A stretch of DNA of 64,000 bases from JAUWGC01 sp963753055 (GCA_963753055.1 CAVWAP010000009.1:124001-188000); one strand, 5' to 3'; counted from the first letter of the stretch, positions 37,523 through 47,683 are shown. Numbers and translations are program-made. The notes: a model not told the origin generated them from the letters alone.

Positions 37523-39094
37523 ATGAAGACAAAATATATTTCATTCATATTCATGGTATTGCTCTTCGGATCTGTTGCTGCGCAGCATACCAACGTTTTG
37601 ATCGATGATGAAGGATTTACCTTTGCTCCGGAAGAGCCCTCTATCATGGTCAATCCTAATAATACAGATCATTTGGTAGCAGGGTCCAATGTCGACAATA
37701 TGTATTATTCGACAGATGGAGGCCAGACATGGGGTGCTGAAAAACTCTCATCATCCTATGGCGTATGGGGTGATCCCTGTATCATTGTAGACACAGCCAA
37801 CAGGTTTTACTTTTTTCATTTATCCAATCCACCTTCGGGTGGTTACTGGATAGACAGGATAGTCTGCCAGACCAAGGAAGTGATTGGTGGTGAATGGAAT
37901 AATGGTAGTTACATGGGCTTCATCACGCCAAAGAACCAGGACAAAGAATGGGCAATTGTTGATCGGTCCAATAACAATGTTTATGTTACCTGGACCCAGT
38001 TCGATGATTATGGAAGCAGCAATTCCAATGACTTCAGCAACATATTATTTTCTAAATCCACTGATAATGGGGAATCCTGGTCCGATGTGATCCAGATCAA
38101 TGAAGTATCCGGTGATTGTATTGATAGTGACAATACTACAGAAGGAGCTGTCCCAGCAGTTGGACCGAATGGGGAGATCTATGTTGCATGGGTGGGTCCT
38201 GCCGGCCTGGTGTTCGATCGTTCACTCGACCAGGGAGAGACATGGCTTGCTCAGGATATTTTTATTTCAGATGTACCCGGTGGCTGGGATTTCGATGTCC
38301 CCGGCATCCAACGATGCAATGGCTTACCAATAACTGTTTGCGACCTTAGTGGAGGTGCATACAATGGCACCATATACGTTAACTGGTCAGACCAGCGAAA
38401 TGGCACAGATGACACAGATGTATGGTTGGCCAAATCCACTGATGGTGGTAACACATGGACTGCTCCAGCCAGAGTAAATGATGATGCAGCTGGCAAGCAC
38501 CAGTTTTTTACCTGGATGGATGTGGATCAGACCAACGGGAACCTGTACTTTGTTTTTTATGACAGGCGTGCATATGACAACAGCAATACAGATGTTTATA
38601 TGGCTGTTTCCAAGGATGGGGGTGATACATTTATCAACTTCAAGATCAGCGAGTCACCTTTTTTACCAAGCAGTAACGTATTCTTCGGGGACTATACAAA
38701 TCTTTCAGTCCATGATAATGTGATCAGGCCAATCTGGACAAGGTTGCATAATGGTGACCTGAGCGTCTGGACCGCCCTGGTAGACCCGGATCTGGTTGGC
38801 ACTACTGAAAATGAGATTCCTAACCTGGCCAGCCTGGAGCAGAACTATCCCAACCCTTTCAAGGAAAGCACTTATCTCTCGTTCAAATTAAGAAATGCGG
38901 CTGAGATCTCCCTGGTCATATACGACCTGTATGGAAGGGAGTTGATAACGCTCATTGACAGGGAGCACAGGATTGCAGGGAGATATATAGAAAATTTCAA
39001 TCCCACCCAATATAATATGACACCAGGCGTTTATTATCTCGTTCTGACTAATGAGGGAGAACAAATGAAAAGAAGACTGGTGTTGGTTGAATAG
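37523..39094 (+). CDS. Asp-box (BNR) repeat secreted protein with T9SS sorting domain
   Basis: The ATG at 37523 begins a signal peptide (YISFIFMVLLFGSVAAQ) and gives 523 residues; the frame itself opens earlier at 37445. Five Asp-box turns of SxDxGxTW type are visible (STDGGQTWG, STDNGESWS, SLDQGETWL, STDGGNTWT, SKDGGDTF), indicating a six-bladed sialidase-like propeller. The C-terminus has a classic type A sorting domain: LEQNYPNPFKEST, ISLVIYDLYGRE and GVYYLVLTNEGEQ. It should be exported by T9SS and surface-attached. No sialidase FRIP motif or arginine triad is evident, so enzymatic activity is uncertain. Confidence 0.9.
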   Translation: MKTKYISFIFMVLLFGSVAAQHTNVLIDDEGFTFAPEEPSIMVNPNNTDHLVAGSNVDNMYYSTDGGQTWGAEKLSSSYGVWGDPCIIVDTANRFYFFHLSNPPSGGYWIDRIVCQTKEVIGGEWNNGSYMGFITPKNQDKEWAIVDRSNNNVYVTWTQFDDYGSSNSNDFSNILFSKSTDNGESWSDVIQINEVSGDCIDSDNTTEGAVPAVGPNGEIYVAWVGPAGLVFDRSLDQGETWLAQDIFISDVPGGWDFDVPGIQRCNGLPITVCDLSGGAYNGTIYVNWSDQRNGTDDTDVWLAKSTDGGNTWTAPARVNDDAAGKHQFFTWMDVDQTNGNLYFVFYDRRAYDNSNTDVYMAVSKDGGDTFINFKISESPFLPSSNVFFGDYTNLSVHDNVIRPIWTRLHNGDLSVWTALVDPDLVGTTENEIPNLASLEQNYPNPFKESTYLSFKLRNAAEISLVIYDLYGRELITLIDREHRIAGRYIENFNPTQYNMTPGVYYLVLTNEGEQMKRRLVLVE

Positions 39095-39115
39095 ACTTCA
39101 ATATTGTTTTTTTTC

Positions 39116-39123
39116 TACATTTG
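39116..39123 (+). promoter_or_regulatory. TAnnTTTG box of the TetR-RND efflux operon
   Basis: TACATTTG matches the bacteroidete -7 consensus exactly, 24 bases before ATG 39148. It rules out the frame's earlier TTG at 39121 as the start. Confidence 0.55.
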
Positions 39124-39147
39124 CATTCCACGATCAATGTATTAGCG

Positions 39148-39762
39148 ATGAACCAGGAATTTGATAAAATAATAGAAAAGATAAGGGCATATCCATTTGA
39201 TGAAGGTATTGGTAAGCTTACAATCAAAGAACTGTGTGAAAGGATTGATGTGCCTGAAAAGACTATCTACAAGTACGTTAAAGATGAATCAGAGCTGGTT
39301 CGGAAAGTGCTTGAATTCGAAAGAGAAAGCTTCAAGGTCATCTTTGATGTACACAATTTCGAAGGTGTGAATGCCATTGATATCCTGCTTACAGTAAGTA
39401 AGGAGATGGCAATGAAATTCAGAAATTTAAGTCCTGCGCTTACATTTGATTTAAAAAAATATTATCCCAACATTTACCAGGAGCATATTAATGCCCGCAT
39501 AGAGTTTATTTTCATGAAGATCCAGATAAATCTTGAGAAAGGGATCAGGCAGGGTATTTACAGAGATGACCTGAGCATTGAACTGATCTCAAGATTATAT
39601 ATCAGTCGCCTGATAGACATTCATGATCCAAATTTTTTCCCTCCTGAAAAATATTCATTCGAAATGCTCTTCAATGTAATGTTCGACAGTTTTGTTAGAA
39701 GCATAGCCAAACCTGAAGGTATAGACTATTACGAAAAGAAGAAAAAAGAATTCAAAATTTAA
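39148..39762 (+). CDS. TetR/AcrR family transcriptional regulator
   Basis: This is a 204-residue protein. The N-terminal helix-turn-helix reads KLTIKELCERIDVPEKTIYKYV (about residues 21-42), a TetR pattern with helix 3 in DVPEKTIYKYV. The remaining 150 residues are the alpha-helical ligand-binding/dimer domain. It is the first gene of a four-gene unit and lies three bases before a TolC-type gene. It is therefore probably the local repressor of the efflux pump, released by a pump substrate or lipid ligand. No clear palindromic operator was found in the short leader. Confidence 0.85.
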   Translation: MNQEFDKIIEKIRAYPFDEGIGKLTIKELCERIDVPEKTIYKYVKDESELVRKVLEFERESFKVIFDVHNFEGVNAIDILLTVSKEMAMKFRNLSPALTFDLKKYYPNIYQEHINARIEFIFMKIQINLEKGIRQGIYRDDLSIELISRLYISRLIDIHDPNFFPPEKYSFEMLFNVMFDSFVRSIAKPEGIDYYEKKKKEFKI

Positions 39763-39765
39763 GGT

Positions 39766-41130
39766 ATGTCAAGTTCTGTACGGACACTCTTTGTCAATCT
39801 TAAACAGCTATTTGCTGTATTGACATTTTTATTGATCATAACCCATGCCTTGGGGCAATCTACTTATGAGCTTACGGTTGTTGATGCTCAGAATTATGCA
39901 TATGAAAATAATTATGACCTGATCAACTCCGGGAAAAACATTGAGATTGCCCGCAAGCAGGTCAAAGAATACATGTCATATGGTTTCCCACAGGTTAGTG
40001 CCACTGTGGCGTTTAATGATTTCATTGCCCTGCCAACATTTATAGTCCCTGAGGGCTCTTTTGGTCCTGGTTCACCCGAGCAGGAAGTACAGTTTGGAAC
40101 AAAGTATACTGCTGCCGCAGATATTATTGCCAACCAGCTGATTCTGGATGGAAAGTATTTCTTAGGAGTACAAGCATCCAGAAAATATCTTGATAAAACC
40201 CAGCTGGAGCACTTCAGAAACCAGATAAATATTAAAGAAGAAGTGGCAAAGGCTTATTATTCTGTCCTGGTTACACGCAAGAATAATTCAATACTTGACA
40301 CTACCCTGAGTGAAGTTTCCAGGCTCCTTGAAGAAACAAAAATATTATATGAAAGCGGTTTTGCAGAAGATACAGATGTTGACCAGCTGGAATTGATTGC
40401 CAATGACCTTGAGGCAACGAGCATTTATTCAACCAACCAGATGGAAATTGCTTATAACTTCCTGAAGTACTTGATTGGATTGCAACTTGAGGATTCTGTT
40501 ATCCTGGTTACCAATTTTGACCAGATGATGAAAGAGACTGATCATTATTTACTTATGCAGGAGAACTTTGATTATAATAGTAATATTGATTTCAAGATCA
40601 TGCAGGTTCAGGAGCAGCTGGCACTGATGAAGCTCAAGGTAGAAAAGACTGAATATTATCCATCGATTAATGCTTTCGTAAGCTACCAGACTCAGGCCCA
40701 GAGGAACGAGTTTAACCTTTTTAACCAAAGCGGGAAGTGGTATCCTACTGCATTCTGGGGCCTGGAAATGAAGATCCCGATTCTTTCCAGCGGTTACAGG
40801 AGTTCAAGAGTACAGGCTGCCAGGCTAAACCTGGAGCAGGTGCAGGTTGCCAACCAACAACTTAAGACCGGGCTCGAGTTAAAGGTTCAAACTACTAAGT
40901 CCGAATTCAATAATGCTTACCTGTTTATGATGAATAAGGAAGCAAGCATGAATTCATCCGAGAAGATATATATTAAAACGGCCATTAAATACAGGGAGGG
41001 GATGGCAACCAGTTTGGAGTTACTCCAGGCGCATAATCAATTCCTTTCAATTGAATCTGAATATATGTTGTCAATTTTAGCACTGATGGAAGCTAAACTT
41101 GCCCTTGAAAACCTGTTAACAAAATTTTAA
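39766..41130 (+). CDS. TolC-family outer-membrane efflux protein
   Basis: This 454-residue protein has a signal peptide cleaved near ALGQ. Two repeated alpha-hairpin regions of the outer-membrane efflux family follow (for example AYENNYDLINSGKNIEIARKQ and EEVAKAYYSVLVTRKNN in repeat one, SSRVQAARLNLEQVQVANQQ in repeat two). It forms a trimeric channel through the outer membrane and periplasm. The adaptor starts three bases after its stop, so it is the exit duct of the pump encoded next. Confidence 0.92.
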   Translation: MSSSVRTLFVNLKQLFAVLTFLLIITHALGQSTYELTVVDAQNYAYENNYDLINSGKNIEIARKQVKEYMSYGFPQVSATVAFNDFIALPTFIVPEGSFGPGSPEQEVQFGTKYTAAADIIANQLILDGKYFLGVQASRKYLDKTQLEHFRNQINIKEEVAKAYYSVLVTRKNNSILDTTLSEVSRLLEETKILYESGFAEDTDVDQLELIANDLEATSIYSTNQMEIAYNFLKYLIGLQLEDSVILVTNFDQMMKETDHYLLMQENFDYNSNIDFKIMQVQEQLALMKLKVEKTEYYPSINAFVSYQTQAQRNEFNLFNQSGKWYPTAFWGLEMKIPILSSGYRSSRVQAARLNLEQVQVANQQLKTGLELKVQTTKSEFNNAYLFMMNKEASMNSSEKIYIKTAIKYREGMATSLELLQAHNQFLSIESEYMLSILALMEAKLALENLLTKF

Positions 41131-41133
41131 ACC

Positions 41134-42261
41134 ATGAGAAAGCTATTGTTCCTTATTCTTGCCCTTATTGTCATAAGTTGTGGCTCCGTCGATAGAGCTG
41201 AGCAACTTAAAGAGGAGATTAAAACAAAGAAGGACCAGATCATGACCTTAAACACTGAAATTCGTGGTCTTGAGAAAGAGCTGACCGAAATGGAGAACGA
41301 GGACCCGGATAAATATAAGATCCTTGTTGTTGTAGAAGAATTGAAATACACGCCCTTCAAGCACTATTTTGAAGCTCATGGGTCTGTAGAATCAATTTCA
41401 GAAGCCTTTATCAGCCCAGAACTCAACGGGCAGATCAAACAAATCAAGGTTCATGAAGGTGACCGTGTTAAAAAAGGACAATTGATAGTAGTTCTGAATA
41501 CGAGCATTACCGAAAATACTATCGAAGAAGTAAAAACTTCGCTTCAGCTTGCAACAACTGTATTTGAGAAACAGGAGAGGCTATGGGAACAAAATATCGG
41601 CTCAGAGATGCAATATCTTCAGGCAAAGAATAATAAAGAAGCCCTGGAGAGCAAATTGAATACATTGCAGGCCCAGATGGATATGGCCTATGTCCGCTCA
41701 CCAATCAATGGAATTGTAGATGATATCTTCTATAAGGAAGGTGAATTAGCCATTCCGGGCAGGCAACTGATGCAAATCGTAAACCTGTCTGAACTTTACA
41801 TTAATGCGGAGGTCTCGGAAGCTTACCTTCCTAAGATAAAGAAAGGTGATATCGTCCAGTTATCATTCCCATCCTACCCTGCCATTGAGATGGAAGTACC
41901 AATCCAACGTGTTGGCAATGTGATCAATCCGCAGAATCGATCCTTTACAGTACAATTGAAGATCAGCAACAGGGAAGAGAAGCTGAAACCAAATATTCTG
42001 GCAATAATCAAGATCAATGATTACAATACCGATGCTGCCCTGGTGGTGCCAACAATACTGTTAAAGCAAGACATCAAAGGAACATACATGTATATCGCTG
42101 CTGAAGATGAAAATGGATACAAAGCCAGGAAAGTTTACGTAGAAACAGGTATTTCTTACCAGGAAAAGTCTATTATCTTAAAAGGCCTGGAACCAGGGCA
42201 AATGATCATCACGAAAGGATATAACATGGTTTCTGATGGTTCTAAAATAAAAATGAGCTAA
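41134..42261 (+). CDS. RND efflux periplasmic adaptor (membrane-fusion lipoprotein)
   Basis: This 375-residue protein has a lipobox (VISCGS, Cys16), so it is anchored to the inner membrane on the periplasmic side. A short coiled coil (about 22-52, EEIKTKKDQIMTLNTEIRGL) precedes the lipoyl half-motifs IKVHEGDRVKKGQLIVVLN and MDMAYVRSPINGIVDDIFYK. Beta-barrel and membrane-proximal domains follow (AALVVPTILLKQD near residue 305). It bridges the RND pump and TolC. The stop overlaps the pump start by one base (TAATG). Confidence 0.93.
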   Translation: MRKLLFLILALIVISCGSVDRAEQLKEEIKTKKDQIMTLNTEIRGLEKELTEMENEDPDKYKILVVVEELKYTPFKHYFEAHGSVESISEAFISPELNGQIKQIKVHEGDRVKKGQLIVVLNTSITENTIEEVKTSLQLATTVFEKQERLWEQNIGSEMQYLQAKNNKEALESKLNTLQAQMDMAYVRSPINGIVDDIFYKEGELAIPGRQLMQIVNLSELYINAEVSEAYLPKIKKGDIVQLSFPSYPAIEMEVPIQRVGNVINPQNRSFTVQLKISNREEKLKPNILAIIKINDYNTDAALVVPTILLKQDIKGTYMYIAAEDENGYKARKVYVETGISYQEKSIILKGLEPGQMIITKGYNMVSDGSKIKMS

Positions 42262-45200
42262 TGGATAAGGAAAATAAAGTAGCCCGGGAGTTTAAGCTGA
42301 CCAGCTGGGCGTTAGTCAACAGGAATACTGTTTTCCTGCTCATTTTGGTATTGCTTTCTTTTGGTTATTATTCATACCGGTCCCTGCCAAAAGAATTATT
42401 CCCTGATATTGTCTGGCCTACCATCATGGTACAGACCATCTACCCCGGAAACCCGCCCCTCGATATTGAAAACCTTGTGACAAGGCCACTGGAAAAAGAG
42501 ATAGAGACCATTAAAGGCGTGAAGGAGCTCAGGTCAACTTCATCCCAGGATATGTCAGCCATCTTTGTTGAATTTAATACAGATATTGACCTGCCCAAAG
42601 CATTACAGGATGTGAAAGATGCGGTTGATAAAGCGAAAAGTGATCTTCCAAATGATCTGCTCACCGATCCTATTGTGATGGATATTGATTTTTCTGAGTT
42701 TCCGATCATCAACATTAACTTGTCAGGCGACTTTAGCATTAACGAGCTAAAGGATTATGCCGAATACATGAAAGATGAGATAGAAAGGATCACCGAGATA
42801 TCCAAAGTTTACCTGATTGGGATTAACGAGCGTGAAATGCAAGTCAATGTTGATATGCACAAGCTGGATGTATTCGAATTAAGCTTTAATGACATTGAAA
42901 ATGCTATTGCCTTTGAAAATATTTCGATGTCAGGCGGAGATATAAAGCTTGGCAATAACAGGTTTTCGGTCCGTGTTATCGGCGAATTTCAGAATGCCAA
43001 AGAAATTGAAGATATTATTGTGAAGCATGAAAGTGGCAATATCGTTTACTTAAAGGATGTTGCTGAAGTAATCTATGGTTTTGAAGATCCTAAGAGTTAT
43101 ACACGACATGACAGAGAACCAGTAGTAACCCTGCAGGTGATCAAGAAAGGCGGTGAAAATCTGCTTTCGGCAACAGACCAGGTCTTCGAAGTGCTTGCAA
43201 ATGCACGCACCACTCATTCAATACCTGAAGATCTTAATATCTCTATTACACAGGACCAGTCGGATATGGTCCGCAAACAACTCAGTAACCTGGAGAACAG
43301 TATCATCATGGGTGTTATCCTGGTTATTCTTGTATTGTTTTTCTTTCTTGGTACCAGGAATGCACTCTTTGTTGGATTTGCTATACCAACATCCATGTTC
43401 CTTTCATTTATGATCTTGGGACTAATGGAAAGCAGGATTAATATGATCGTATTGTTTTCCTTGATTCTTGCCCTTGGAATGTTGGTCGATAATGCCATTG
43501 TTGTTGTTGAAAATATTTACCGTTTTCTTGATCGGGGCTATTCAAAATACGAGGCCGCTAAAAGAGCTGTGGGCGAAATAGCTATGCCAATTATTTCATC
43601 CACAGCAACAACCCTTGCAGCTTTTTTCCCACTCCTGTTTTGGGACAGTCTGATGGGAGAGTTCATGAAGTACCTTCCTGTGACCCTGATCATTGTATTG
43701 ACATCATCATTGTTTGTAGCCCTGGTGCTGATCCCGGTCATATCCTCTACATTTATTACCCGGGGAGAACAAAGTCCCAGGCCTAATAAAAAGAAATCAT
43801 TTATTATTGCATTTATAATGCTGGCCCTGTCAGCTCTTGCTTATTTAAGCAAGGTCAATTCCCTGGGATCATTACTGGCCATTTTTGCATTGATTGGCAT
43901 TTTGAATATTTATGTTCTTAGCCCTGCATCAGCCTGGTTTCAATCAGTCTTTCTTGTCAGACTGGAACAGTGGTACCTGCAGCTGATCAGCTTCGTATTA
44001 CATAAAAAGAATCCTTATTATTTCCTGGGAGGCACAGTATTATTATTGATCATTACCATTAATTTTTACTTCCTCAGTAAACCGGAGATTGTTAATTTTC
44101 CATCAACAGATCCACAATATATCAATATCCTTGCGGAATTACCGATTGGCAGTGATATAGATGCCACTAATGAGTTTATGTATGAATTGGAAGATCAGGT
44201 ATTTGACATCCTCGAACCTTATCAGCCCATTATTAAATCTGTATTGACAACAGTTGGTAGCGGTGCCCGTGCAGAAAATGATATCTTCGATCTATCTGAT
44301 AAGCTCAACAGGGGCCTGATAACCGTTAATTTTATCGATTTCCAGGATAGGGGAGACTATAATACACATGAAGTTCTGGAGGAATTAACTGAAAAGTTAA
44401 TTGGGAAATACCCTGGAGTCATGGTATCGATTGCCAAACAAATGGATGGACCTCCGACAGGTAAACCCATTAACCTTGAGATTACGGGAAGGGATTTTAA
44501 ACAACTGCTTTTCCTTACAGATACCATCACAACCTATTTGGAACGGGGCAATATTGATGGTATTGAAGGACTTAAAATAGATCTCAACGTCGGCAAGCCA
44601 GAGTTAATTGTTACAATCGACCGTGATAAAGCCAGGCGCTTTGGCGTTTCTACAGGGCAGATTGCCAGCACCATTCGAACAGCTTTATTTGGCAAAGAAG
44701 TATCAGATTTTAAAGTTGGCGAAGATGAATACCCAATCCAATTACGGCTCGATGAAAAATATCGCTACAGTCTGCCGGATTTGATGAACCAGAGGATTAC
44801 TTTCAGGAGCCAATCAACAGGAAAGATCCAGCAGGTACCCATTTCTTCAGTGGCAAGCGTACACTTCAGCACAACCTATGGTGAAGTAAAAAGAATCGAT
44901 ATGGAACGGGCAATTACAATTTACTCAAACGTCCTTGAAGGATATAATGCCACAAAGATCAATGATCAATTGAAAGGCTTGATGGCTGGATTTGATATGC
45001 CTGCAGGATACAATTATGCTTTCACCGGAGAGCAGGAAGAACAGGAAGAGTCAATGGCGTTCCTGATCCGGGCATTGCTTATTGCCATATCGCTGATCAT
45101 GGTTATCCTTGTGTCTCAGTTTAACTCAATTGTTAAACCATTAATAATCATTTCCAGCGTACTATTAAGTACTATCGGTGTCTTTGGAGGTCTTGCTACA

Positions 45201-45674
45201 TTCAAAATGGATTTTGTTGTTATCATGACCGGCATTGGGATTGTTTCACTTGCAGGTGTTGTGGTTAATAATGCCATTGTTTTGATCGACTATATCGATC
45301 TTCTGAAAAAGAGAAAAAGAAAAGAAATGGGCCTTGCACCTGGTGCGATTCTGCCGGCAGAAATAACTGCAGCGATTATCGTTGAAGGTGGCAAAACAAG
45401 GTTAAGACCTGTATTATTAACTGCCATAACAACCATTTTAGGACTATTTCCATTGGCCATCGGTCTCAATCTTGACTTTATCTCTTTATTTGAGAATTTT
45501 GACCCTCAGCTATATATGGGTGGTGATAATGTCGCCTTCTGGGGGCCTATGTCATGGACTATCATTTTCGGGCTGACATTTGCCACTTTCCTGACACTTG
45601 TCATCGTTCCCTCCATGTATTATCTGTTGTACCTCGGCAAAATCAGAATATATAGCCGTATGGGCAAGAATTAA
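42261..45674 (+). CDS. RND-family efflux pump permease (AcrB-like)
   Basis: This 1137-residue inner-membrane pump has the duplicated RND architecture: one N-terminal helix, a large periplasmic loop (about 50-330), helices 2-6, a second helix and loop (about 600-900), then the last helices. FPDIVWPTIMVQTIYPGNPP follows the first helix. The proton-relay helix 4 reads ALGMLVDNAIVVVENIYR, with one of the two Asp of AcrB replaced by Asn. It is about 90 residues longer than AcrB, with extra sequence near 500-590. It exports hydrophobic compounds using the proton gradient; the substrate is unknown. Confidence 0.95.
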   Translation: MDKENKVAREFKLTSWALVNRNTVFLLILVLLSFGYYSYRSLPKELFPDIVWPTIMVQTIYPGNPPLDIENLVTRPLEKEIETIKGVKELRSTSSQDMSAIFVEFNTDIDLPKALQDVKDAVDKAKSDLPNDLLTDPIVMDIDFSEFPIININLSGDFSINELKDYAEYMKDEIERITEISKVYLIGINEREMQVNVDMHKLDVFELSFNDIENAIAFENISMSGGDIKLGNNRFSVRVIGEFQNAKEIEDIIVKHESGNIVYLKDVAEVIYGFEDPKSYTRHDREPVVTLQVIKKGGENLLSATDQVFEVLANARTTHSIPEDLNISITQDQSDMVRKQLSNLENSIIMGVILVILVLFFFLGTRNALFVGFAIPTSMFLSFMILGLMESRINMIVLFSLILALGMLVDNAIVVVENIYRFLDRGYSKYEAAKRAVGEIAMPIISSTATTLAAFFPLLFWDSLMGEFMKYLPVTLIIVLTSSLFVALVLIPVISSTFITRGEQSPRPNKKKSFIIAFIMLALSALAYLSKVNSLGSLLAIFALIGILNIYVLSPASAWFQSVFLVRLEQWYLQLISFVLHKKNPYYFLGGTVLLLIITINFYFLSKPEIVNFPSTDPQYINILAELPIGSDIDATNEFMYELEDQVFDILEPYQPIIKSVLTTVGSGARAENDIFDLSDKLNRGLITVNFIDFQDRGDYNTHEVLEELTEKLIGKYPGVMVSIAKQMDGPPTGKPINLEITGRDFKQLLFLTDTITTYLERGNIDGIEGLKIDLNVGKPELIVTIDRDKARRFGVSTGQIASTIRTALFGKEVSDFKVGEDEYPIQLRLDEKYRYSLPDLMNQRITFRSQSTGKIQQVPISSVASVHFSTTYGEVKRIDMERAITIYSNVLEGYNATKINDQLKGLMAGFDMPAGYNYAFTGEQEEQEESMAFLIRALLIAISLIMVILVSQFNSIVKPLIIISSVLLSTIGVFGGLATFKMDFVVIMTGIGIVSLAGVVVNNAIVLIDYIDLLKKRKRKEMGLAPGAILPAEITAAIIVEGGKTRLRPVLLTAITTILGLFPLAIGLNLDFISLFENFDPQLYMGGDNVAFWGPMSWTIIFGLTFATFLTLVIVPSMYYLLYLGKIRIYSRMGKN

Positions 45675-45827
45675 GGTGCAACCTTTTCCAAAGATTTATT
45701 GTCTATTAATTGCATTGAGTTTAGGGGAATGCTCAAAGTAGTGAATTCCGAATCAATAGGTAATTATCCTTATTTCAAGGGAATTAAGAGATAATACGTG
45801 CGTTCATTGGATTTTTTTTGTATTTTT

Positions 45828-45865
45828 ACTAGTTGACGAAGTCTGCCTTGTACAGACTGACTAGT
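45828..45865 (+). promoter_or_regulatory. Inverted repeat in the leader of the first ECF gene
   Basis: ACTAGT (45828) and AGTCTG (45840) on the left pair with CAGACT (45853) and ACTAGT (45860) on the right around a 7-nt loop, with an internal bulge of five bases. It lies 12-49 bases before the start codon, just after a weak TATTTTTA box (45821-45828). It may be an operator or an RNA leader hairpin. Confidence 0.4.
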
Positions 45866-45876
45866 AAATCATCTTA

Positions 45877-46410
45877 ATGCATACTGAAGAGGACTTCATA
45901 CAACGATGCTTGGACAATGATCCCCAGGCTCAGGAGGAGCTTTACACTTATTTTGCTCCGAAGATGTTTGGAATCTGCCTGCGTTTTACCAAAAATAAAA
46001 TGGAGGCAGAGGATGTATTGCAAGAAGGGTTTATTAAGATTTTTACTTATCTGAAAGACTACAGAAGTGAAGGTTCTTTGGAAGGCTGGATCAGGCGGAC
46101 GATGATCAACACCGCGATTAACTATTATAAAAAGCGGGCAAAACAGTTCAGTGACATTCAAATTGAACAAATGGAAATTACTGAGGATGAGGCGGAAAGC
46201 GCAATTGATAAGCTTTCAACCAATGAACTGCTCTCGGTAATCCAGAAATTGCCTGATGGATACCGGATGGTTTTCAACCTTAGTGCAATCGAAGGATTTA
46301 CACATAAGGAGATTGGAAATATGCTTGGTATATCTGAAAACACATCCAAATCGCAGTTATCAAGAGCAAGGACAGTCTTGCAAGGTAGAATCAAACAAAT
46401 TGTAAAATAG
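45877..46410 (+). CDS. ECF-type RNA polymerase sigma factor (first module)
   Basis: This 177-residue protein has sigma region 2 at about 20-85, with KNKMEAEDVLQEGFIKIF (the 2.2 core-binding motif) and GWIRRTMINTAINYYKK. Region 4 at about 115-170 has YRMVFNLSAIEGFTHKEIG and the helix-turn-helix ISENTSKSQLSRART. ECF factors redirect polymerase to stress or surface-response genes when released from an anti-sigma factor. Its TAG stop overlaps by one base the GTG start of the inner/outer-membrane protein downstream, consistent with a sigma/anti-sigma pair made in fixed ratio. The region 202 bp upstream holds a leader inverted repeat. Confidence 0.94.
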   Translation: MHTEEDFIQRCLDNDPQAQEELYTYFAPKMFGICLRFTKNKMEAEDVLQEGFIKIFTYLKDYRSEGSLEGWIRRTMINTAINYYKKRAKQFSDIQIEQMEITEDEAESAIDKLSTNELLSVIQKLPDGYRMVFNLSAIEGFTHKEIGNMLGISENTSKSQLSRARTVLQGRIKQIVK

Positions 46411-47672
46411 TGGATTTACATTCCAAACATATCGATGAAGTATTCAGGAAGAAATTCGAGAATTTCGAAGTAGTTCCTCCTGAATCAGTATGGGATAAGA
46501 TCAAGGCCGGACTACCAGGTGGCACCTCCGGTACATTATTCAGTAATCCCATTACCCTTGCTTCAATGGCTGCCGTCATTCTGATCGCCCTGATGGTTGG
46601 CCTTAACATAATGAAACAACCCGACAAAGCCATGATGTTCTTGCTTGAAGGGCCTCATGCAGCCACACAAAAGGAAAAGATCACCCCGCCGGTGCAAACC
46701 ATTGACACCGAACAACAATCAACGCCAGCCACCACCTCGAAAGAAAGTACCATAGCCAAAGCTGATATCCCTCCTGCCACAGCAGTATCTCCCGGACCTC
46801 AAACCAGCTTTGGAAAGCAGTTTAAAGATCCTGAACCTGGGAATACAATAGTCAAGCCCGAACCATTCTCAACCAGGAAAATCAATTTTAACAAAGAAAT
46901 CAGCTCTTCCTCATTGGCAAGTCCAACACTGATTAATAATCCTGATAACAGGTCAGTAGTTTATAAGGGAGATTATATTAACAGGAAGTCCGCTCAATGG
47001 ACCTTAGGTTTTTATTTTACACCTGAAGTAGTCATCTATCCACAGGACAATGTCCAGAATCAAAGTGCTTATCATCTCGATTTCAGTGCCGCATTGAATT
47101 TTAACGAATTTATCATCGAAAGTGGCATTGGACTGAATTTCTCAAAAGATGACGGTGCTTATAAATACGATTACGAACAATACCTGGGCACCTATGATGA
47201 TGTTTACCTGGTCACATTTGATTCAACAGAAAACGGTGTTATTCCAACATATTATACTCAACCTGTTGATGTGTATGATTCAATCAGGGAAGTATTTAAA
47301 CCAACCAAGAACAGGTATACCTATCTTGAAATACCTCTATTGTTTGGTTTTCGTAAACAGGTTAACAGGCTGTCCTGGGTTATTAAAGCCGGCCCTGCGG
47401 TCGATCTGCTCATATATGAAAGTAAAGGCGGTCAGGGTCAGGCAGAAAAAGACCGTTTCACGCTTATTGAAAATGAGCAACCAAAGCGCATAAATGCTTA
47501 CTGGCAACTGATGTTCAGCGCTGGCATCAATTACAAAGTAGGCAAACATTTTAGCCTTGCTTTTGAACCAGTGTTCAGATATTATTTACTGTCTGGTTAT
47601 GAAAAGGCTTATATACAGTCCAGACATCCGTATGCTATCGGATTGCGAGCTGGAGTATTATACAACTTTTAA
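46410..47672 (+). CDS. Putative dual-membrane-spanning anti-sigma factor with outer-membrane barrel (first module)
   Basis: This 420-residue protein starts at GTG, coupled to the sigma gene. Residues 1-45 are a short cytoplasmic-type segment with FENFEVVPPESVWDKIKAGL. One membrane helix follows (about 49-67, LASMAAVILIALMVGLNI), then a Pro/Thr/Ser-rich linker (about 85-165). The rest, about 190-420, is rich in alternating beta strands (WTLGFYFTPEVVIYP, FIIESGIGLNFSKDDG) and ends with the barrel signal YAIGLRAGVLYNF. This fits the dual membrane-spanning anti-sigma architecture reported in Bacteroides, where a barrel state is passed directly to a sigma factor. The role is inferred from architecture and gene order. 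Confidence 0.75.
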   Translation: MDLHSKHIDEVFRKKFENFEVVPPESVWDKIKAGLPGGTSGTLFSNPITLASMAAVILIALMVGLNIMKQPDKAMMFLLEGPHAATQKEKITPPVQTIDTEQQSTPATTSKESTIAKADIPPATAVSPGPQTSFGKQFKDPEPGNTIVKPEPFSTRKINFNKEISSSSLASPTLINNPDNRSVVYKGDYINRKSAQWTLGFYFTPEVVIYPQDNVQNQSAYHLDFSAALNFNEFIIESGIGLNFSKDDGAYKYDYEQYLGTYDDVYLVTFDSTENGVIPTYYTQPVDVYDSIREVFKPTKNRYTYLEIPLLFGFRKQVNRLSWVIKAGPAVDLLIYESKGGQGQAEKDRFTLIENEQPKRINAYWQLMFSAGINYKVGKHFSLAFEPVFRYYLLSGYEKAYIQSRHPYAIGLRAGVLYNF

Positions 47673-47683
47673 AATTAAGGTAT

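Noticed and set aside
45673..45687. AAGGT-GCA-ACCTT hairpin after the RND pump gene as a terminator
   Set aside because: It has only a 5-bp stem, overlaps the stop codon and has just two T after it. It is not convincing.
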